From assembly GCA_934215995.1 (NCBI GenBank), contig CAKQBC010000193.1, forward strand, positions 1-5,106: DNA of 5,106 nt, given 5' to 3'. Below, one piece after another: positions 5,078 to 5,106 of the stretch. Made by a program: the position numbers and the translations under genes. Source of the DNA: an uncultured Bacillus sp. (GTDB lineage: Bacteria; Bacillota; Bacilli; Bacillales; DSM-1321). Numbering within the stretch: the stretch's first letter is position 1; every line of letters begins with the position of its first letter. Under the pieces are notes generated by a model that was not told where the DNA came from, did no database searches, and worked only from the letters and a program-made list of their open reading frames with translations.

Positions 5078-5106
5078 CCTATGCCGTTGAACAAAACGTA
5101 TGCTCC

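Overview
The window looks like chromosomal DNA from a low-to-moderate GC Gram-positive of the family Bacillaceae (Bacillus, Peribacillus or a relative). The signs are strong AGGAGG-type ribosome binding sites, sigma-A style promoters, U-tailed hairpin terminators, and a closing gene that reads as a typical Bacillus 1-pyrroline-5-carboxylate dehydrogenase (RocA, 515 aa). Species-level placement is not possible from the sequence alone. No phage, CRISPR, tRNA or rRNA gene is visible.

Layout. Positions 1-1036 hold the end of a two-gene ABC exporter operon on the + strand: the C-terminus of the ATP-binding protein (1-189), overlapped by 8 bases by an ABC-2 type permease (182-1036). The 292 bases after it hold a small hairpin at the stop codon, a GC-rich element of about 192 bp bounded by imperfect 21-base inverted repeats (1104-1295), and a strong terminator (1294-1321). 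The element would therefore lie in the 3' UTR of the ABC operon. On the - strand follows a pentapeptide-repeat protein (1329-1964). A 373-base gap (1965-2337) contains a candidate promoter for each flanking gene, a short ORF that may be a transposase remnant, and a stretch rich in short repeats. A 77-aa helical protein of unknown function (2338-2571, +) with its own terminator comes next. Then comes a SUKH (SMI1/KNR4) protein on the - strand (2759-3280). Last is rocA (3493-5040, +), with a clear sigma-A promoter, an upstream 23-bp dyad that looks like an operator, a TTG start and a terminator.

How the genes relate. Only the two ABC genes form an evident operon. The others look like independent single-gene units: orientation alternates, and the + strand units end in terminators. 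RocA is metabolic (arginine, ornithine and proline catabolism to glutamate). The SUKH protein resembles immunity proteins of toxin systems, but no toxin is in view. The pentapeptide and 77-aa proteins have no assigned role. I found no convincing new multi-gene system. The most notable items are the inverted-repeat element in the ABC 3' UTR, the dyad upstream of rocA, and the unexplained structured stretch before the 77-aa gene.
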